Origin: Platynereis dumerilii
Lineage: Eukaryota > Annelida > Polychaeta > Phyllodocida > Nereididae
Assembly: GCA_026936325.1 (NCBI GenBank)
Contig: JAPTHN010000001.1
Location: 2,666,001-2,730,000, forward strand
Direction of reading: 5' to 3'
Length of the DNA stretch: 64,000 nt
Positions 59,690-64,000 of the stretch are shown here, in pieces. How positions within the stretch are numbered: position 1 is the stretch's first letter; each line of letters begins with the position of its first letter. A program made the translations under genes and the position numbers. The notes below the pieces were generated by a model. The model had not been told where the DNA came from. It did no database searches and saw only the letters and a list, made by a program, of their open reading frames with translations.

Positions 59690-60555
59690 CGTCCATTCTG
59701 GGCTACTCTGATTGGTCAGTCACGGTTGGTTAGCAGGGATGGACAGCCCCCTTGCTTGTGGCTAAAATACTGAAGGGATGGCATGGCTGGCAAAGCTGAG
59801 AGTTGTCATTACCACTGTTGAAGCTCTTGTGCGAAGCTCTTATTTGATGCTCTTGTGTGATTCCCTTGTATCATCATTGGCTATAGGACATTCTTTGAGG
59901 AACTTTGAAAGCAGAGAAAACAGAGACACTTGTTGTCAATGTTGTTGAACATTGAGGAGCTGCTGTTGTGAGACAAAGGAGAATTTAACCACAGACAAGC
60001 ATTCATTGGCCAGATTGTCAAGCTGCTCACAATTGCTCCATTGGCTTGTACCTTTGCTCTGGCAGGCTGTCATTCGCACGTTGGCTTTTTGCTCTGTAAC
60101 AGCAGCGTCAACTTGGAGAGGAGGTGTGGCAGAATTGTGCATGTTACACTCTGACACATTACATTCAAACAGAAGTTTTCTATCTGGACAGACAGAGAGA
60201 GCTATATACTATACAGAGAAATTGAAAGGTACCTTGTACACACATATTTGTACTGTATGAAAGTTTCTTCATTGACTACTCATTATCAATCAGTATACAG
60301 AAATCACTGCATGTCACTAACAGGCTATATTGAAGCATCATATTGATACTGTGTATGTGAATCATATTATACACTAAATTACAGACTGACTGCTCCAAGA
60401 GACACAATATACCATAACTACATCATAAAGACTTTATATATTCCTGAGGATTGGACATCAGAACTTTTCCACTTAACCTAAACTTGTTCACTGGACTCAA
60501 TTGGACTTTTATAACTCACACACTCAACTCACACTGTTTGTCATTTCCATTGCAG
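59690..60555 (+). promoter_or_regulatory. Possible mef2 promoter and leader exon or intron
   Basis: This stretch just upstream of mef2 contains a reversed CCAAT box (ATTGG at 59711-59715), a TA-rich word (TAAAATA at 59763) and an initiator-like TCATTAC near 59807, but the spacing is not canonical. A GT donor-like site at 59.8-60.3 kb (AAAG|GTACCT at 60229) could pair with the acceptor at 60555 to make a 327-base leader intron. No protein-coding frame is convincing. The promoter assignment is inference. Confidence 0.25.
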
Positions 60556-60684
60556 GACATACACAATACGGGAAGTGACTCTCCTCCCGTATACACTCAT
60601 CATTACACTTGCCCCTAGACCCCAGAAGCTGACACAATTGCTCTAAGCGGGAACCCCGACTCCCAGCCCAGCGGCGGCCAGAAA
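60556..60684 (+). other. mef2: Probable mef2 5'UTR part of the first coding exon
   Basis: A strong 3' splice site (pyrimidine-rich tract, TTCCATTGCAG) ends at 60555, with branch-point-like CTCAAC words just upstream. The segment that follows runs without interruption into the mef2 start codon and is more GC-rich than the surroundings. This suggests that the coding exon begins at 60556 and carries about 129 bases of leader. Transcript data would be needed to rule out a leader that continues further upstream unspliced. Confidence 0.5.
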
Positions 60685-60738
60685 ATGGGACGCAAAAAGA
60701 TCCAGATATCCAGGATTGGAGACGAGCGAAACAGACAG
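60685..60738 (+). CDS. mef2: First coding exon of a MEF2 MADS-box transcription factor (partial gene)
   Basis: The exon reads MGRKKIQISRIGDERNRQ, the N-terminal arm and start of the first helix of the MADS domain as found in MEF2 proteins. MEF2 is a nuclear DNA-binding factor that recognises CTA(A/T)4TAG sites and drives muscle and other differentiation programmes. The start is well supported: the ATG has A at -3 and G at +4, and an in-frame TAG lies at 60616-60618. The exon stops after Gln18 with CAG|GTCAGT, the same place where other animal mef2 genes have their first coding intron. Compared with the common MGRKKIQITRIMDERNRQ it has Ser9 and Gly12; position 12 varies among animals and Ser9 is also seen in vertebrate MEF2B. 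The exon that would encode the following VTFTKRK segment was not found in the remaining 3.2 kb, so the gene continues beyond the window. Serum response factor has a different N-terminus, so MEF2 is the clear choice. Confidence 0.95.
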
Positions 60739-63700
60739 GTCAGTTGAACTATATTTTCTATTTTTTTTTTACTTGGGTTTAACTCTTGCGGGTATTTATT
60801 ATCATATTGATGTTTCTTTTCTTTTGTGTCATAACCCTGATATGTTGACATTTAGCCATTTAAAGTACTTTTGAAGGTCATTTTTGCCCTAAGATTAGTA
60901 CACTGTCCAATACTGACAATACTACACATTTGCATCTATACAAGTCCATACTTCTATAATTATATGATCTTCAACTTCCTTACTAGTTGTTTCCTGTAAG
61001 GAGGCTTCTTTGAGGGAGTTTTTCTAATTATTAAGACTTTAGTAAGGTGGCAGATTTCATTTATTAGTAGTACATGGCTATTGATTCATATCTGAATTCC
61101 TAAAAAAATATTTGTTTACCTTGTTTTTACCTTGATTTTCTTTATAGTTGTAATTATGAACCAATTTGTCTTAAATAATTATTTAGTGTCTGTGACAGCT
61201 TCACCTGACCAGGTGTATACCTTTCATAAGTTTCATTAGGACAGATATATCTCTCTTGATCAACTTGTCATCTGCATTGCTCCCAATTAATAATTCTATA
61301 TCAAGACAATTAGTCATTTATTTGTGTGTCCATTCTCAGAAAGTCATTAAAAAGAAATATTGGCATTTGTTTGTTAATCGTGAATCCCCAGCCTTTGGAA
61401 GTCAGAGTTTCTTTCTGTTGAACTTCTAGGCCTATATTTTGCCTATTTAGTATAATTTACTCAGGGAGAAGGTTTATCTATAGCTCAGTAGGTCCAAGGT
61501 TCTAATACAGGTCTGGTCATATCACTTGGACCGATGTTTGGCATCAGAATCAATAATCCTTCACCTCTTCTCCTGATTAGCCTACCTAGTGTATGGATTC
61601 GGGACGTAAGGTCCCAATGAGCCTTCCGTCCATCTAGATAGAATACCAGTCTAATCTACTCTTTCCAAATACCAAGAAAGTTGAAGAAACCTGCTCTACT
61701 GTAGTTGCTATATCAAAATAACTCGGAAATGAGCAGTTCCACTGCGGATGGTTGTATAGTGTAGACGAGCTTTATAATGTCATGAAGCAAAAATTCCATG
61801 GTTTAAAAAAAGGGTGATTTCTGTAGGCTTATAATATATCAGTTTTGGATTATATAGTACAGGATGCAGTAAGTTATGAAAATCAATTAGCTAACATGCA
61901 CATCGTTTCACTGATTGATATCTTAATGAATGAATAAATGATCGGTTTAGTTCAATTAGTAGGCATATGCACATGGTGCCATAACCTATAGTTCCCTGAA
62001 AAAAAAGGACATACTATTCTCATTAGGATATAAGTAGGTCTTTACTCAGTATTGTGATTATCTTTACACGTGCATATTGATATAATACAATTATTTAATC
62101 TTGGGCTTGTAGCTAAAATGGATTACCTGTTGTAAGCCATACAATGCTTCCCTGATATAACTTTATGTAGCAGATACGGGCAGTGTATGTGCTATGTCAT
62201 AATCTCATCATATATATTATTATACTGTTGTTAAAAATGTAATCATTAAAATTTAGAGTTCTGAGGGGTTTCAAAATCCAAATTTTTATTCACGAAACTA
62301 GGTTAACTCGTGAATTCTCTGTACAGTTTATCATTAAATTGATAATGTCTAAATAAATTTCAATAAAACACAGTCGTGAAGATGGTATACCAGTAAGAAT
62401 TTTAAAACATAGTATTTTGAATTTTTGTAGCTCTAAAATATATTCACGAGGTCATACATTCAAAAAGTATTTACTGTTCGGGTATTTTTTGCTTATAGGG
62501 CAGTGTATAATGTACATGGGATCATTTTCTGGTATTATGGAGTCGCGTCATGTCAACCAGTGACTTTGACACCTGAGTCACAAAATTGACATAAAAATTG
62601 TGTCCACACCAAAAAGCACTTTGTCACAGAGTCACCAGTGATCTGCTAATCATTTTAGTCTGATGGGGAAATTAAGTGGAAGGTGACAGGACTGTCATTA
62701 TTATTTTGTTGGACACAGTTGGCCTAACTTTCACCCTCAATTTGCTGTCGGAGTCCACCGTTACTTTCCCTTGCCCCCTTGTTGGTGCTTGTTATGATTG
62801 GTTGAACATTTTGCTATGATTTTGCCCTTTTGATCAATATCTCCACCTCTGACCCAAGATTGAGCCAAACTGAAGGTGTTTTACCCAGGTCATGTGCCCC
62901 ATGTTATGACCAATACTTATCCAGTCTCTTTAAGCAGTCTCTTTAAGCCCCCTTGCTTATTAAGAGCTTATTGGCTCCATTGACTACATATACTAGCATT
63001 TACCAGTCTGCTGGCCAGTATCAGAATTGCTAGGGACATGACACTTCATGATTTGAAATGTATAATGACCAAGCAAAGTAAGCATGGAGGATAGGTATCT
63101 CCAAGAATGTACAAGGCTCATTAAATTTATGGAAGAAGAAAAATATGAAATATGAAATGATTTGTATAGAGATGGAGGTAGGCCTAAGATATATGTGCGG
63201 TGACTATGGATGGGTACATTAGAATCACTTTCAAATTTCGTCCATTGATATATCTAGATAAGACCAAAGATAAGGCAGTTAATATCATGATATAAATGTA
63301 ATATTTACAAATTATAGAAATTTTGAGAATGCATGGTCCTTCCATGATAATGTTAACACTAAGTACATTTCATTTATTGAATGTTGGCAAAATTAAATAT
63401 TTTTGTACAAAGTCCTTCACTTCTACATTTGCTTTGAAGTGTGACTTTGTGACAAATCAACATGACACAGTCACAAGTTGCCTGGTATTTGATTTGACAG
63501 TGACTTTTCAGGCCACATGACTCTATTTACTTAAATACTTTATATTAAGGTTATTACAATAAGGTTATTACAATAGGTATCTTAATCTATTTCAGCAATA
63601 TTTAATGCATTGCAGGAATTTGTATGTTTACAAAACAGTTTATGTCATATTTGTTTGACTTACAGTCCCCCTACCTTTAATTCTATCACTTTACTTGTTT

Positions 63701-64000
63701 TGTGTTGATTTAATTTACCACCCATGTTCACGTGATGTTTAAAGGTGTGTTTCACTGTTAAACAATGCTGCAGATCTACATAAACTTATACTGTACATGG
63801 GATATCAGCTTAATCATATGTGGGGAAGTTTGAAATATTCTGAATTTCCCCAAAAAGGAACTATGAATGCTGAGCAAACCAATTTCTATCTATTTGGTAT
63901 TTGAGGATATATATCTTGAAGGGGCTTTATCTAAAAAAAAGGGTCACCATGGGATTCACCATTTTAATGTTATCTGACTGCCAAACTTGTCAAAATTTAC
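60739..64000 (+). other. mef2: mef2 intron after the first coding exon (runs off the window)
   Basis: Donor CAG|GTCAGT opens this intron. The rest of the window is AT-rich, with a diverged SINE at 61.5 kb, a short tandem duplication near 63543-63571 (a word with AAGGTTATTACAAT twice) and no recognisable exon. The next MEF2 exon is not present. Confidence 0.8.
61468..61636 (+). mobile_element. Diverged SINE related to family A
   Basis: TATAGCTCAGTAGG resembles an A box and AGGTTCTAATAC a decayed B box. The end GGGACGTAAGGTCCCAATGA followed by CCGTCCATC corresponds to the family A tail. It lies in the mef2 intron. Confidence 0.6.

Noticed and set aside
1-64000. CRISPR arrays, bacterial operons, retroviral or LTR elements
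   Set aside because: No regularly spaced identical repeats, no operon-like gene packing, and no gag, pol, envelope or long terminal repeat signature was seen.

Overview
This window looks like non-coding DNA from a marine invertebrate deuterostome, most likely an echinoderm and possibly a hemichordate. It is AT-rich, intron-like and intergenic DNA with scattered tRNA-derived SINEs, tetranucleotide arrays, C or G homopolymer runs, and many copies of the palindrome TAGGCCTA. No long bacterial-type ORFs, rRNA genes, CRISPR arrays or intact tRNA genes were found. The organism assignment is inference; no search was run.

The one host gene I can name is at the right end on the + strand. An 18-codon exon (60685-60738) encodes MGRKKIQISRIGDERNRQ and ends at a splice donor. 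This is the first coding exon of a MEF2-type MADS-box transcription factor, cut where animal mef2 genes are usually cut. A likely 5'UTR precedes it. The rest of the window to the right is its first coding-region intron, and the remaining MADS/MEF2 exons lie outside. The 60 kb to the left is therefore mef2 upstream DNA or long 5'UTR introns. Two short segments there, 7782-7840 and 32675-32752, have strong splice acceptors and donors and may be exons; only the second has an open frame.

The other protein-coding trace is a 5'-truncated LINE near 2.1-2.7 kb, which keeps an open C-terminal domain with a CCHC knuckle. Mobile elements make up much of the identifiable content. There is one SINE family with a shared tail (9.7, 25.3, 26.0, 26.7, 27.0, 44.5 kb, plus relatives at 36.3 and 61.5 kb). 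A second SINE (18.7 kb) has a 14-bp target duplication. A head-body-head SINE type occurs at 41.4 and 47.8 kb, with a diverged relative at 40.8 kb. Fold-back or MITE-like elements lie at 7.9, 8.6, 12.4, 34.1-35.4 and 45.2 kb. Two unusual elements are built from repeated short words: GACTCC (0.85 and 39.7 kb) and GGTCC (4.6-5.0 kb).

Several short blocks look regulatory because many binding words for one factor class crowd together: four RFX X-boxes at 50.2 kb (another at 9.0 kb), a bZIP/CRE cluster at 17.0 kb, a nuclear-receptor half-site plus E-box cluster at 21.9 kb, and TAAT-rich blocks at 6.9, 13.0 and 29.8 kb. These could control mef2 or a neighbour outside the window, but that is inference. 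I see no clear evidence of a new multi-gene system; the most unusual signals are the TAGGCCTA excess, the X-box cluster, the modular SINEs and the inverted-repeat element at 34-35 kb.
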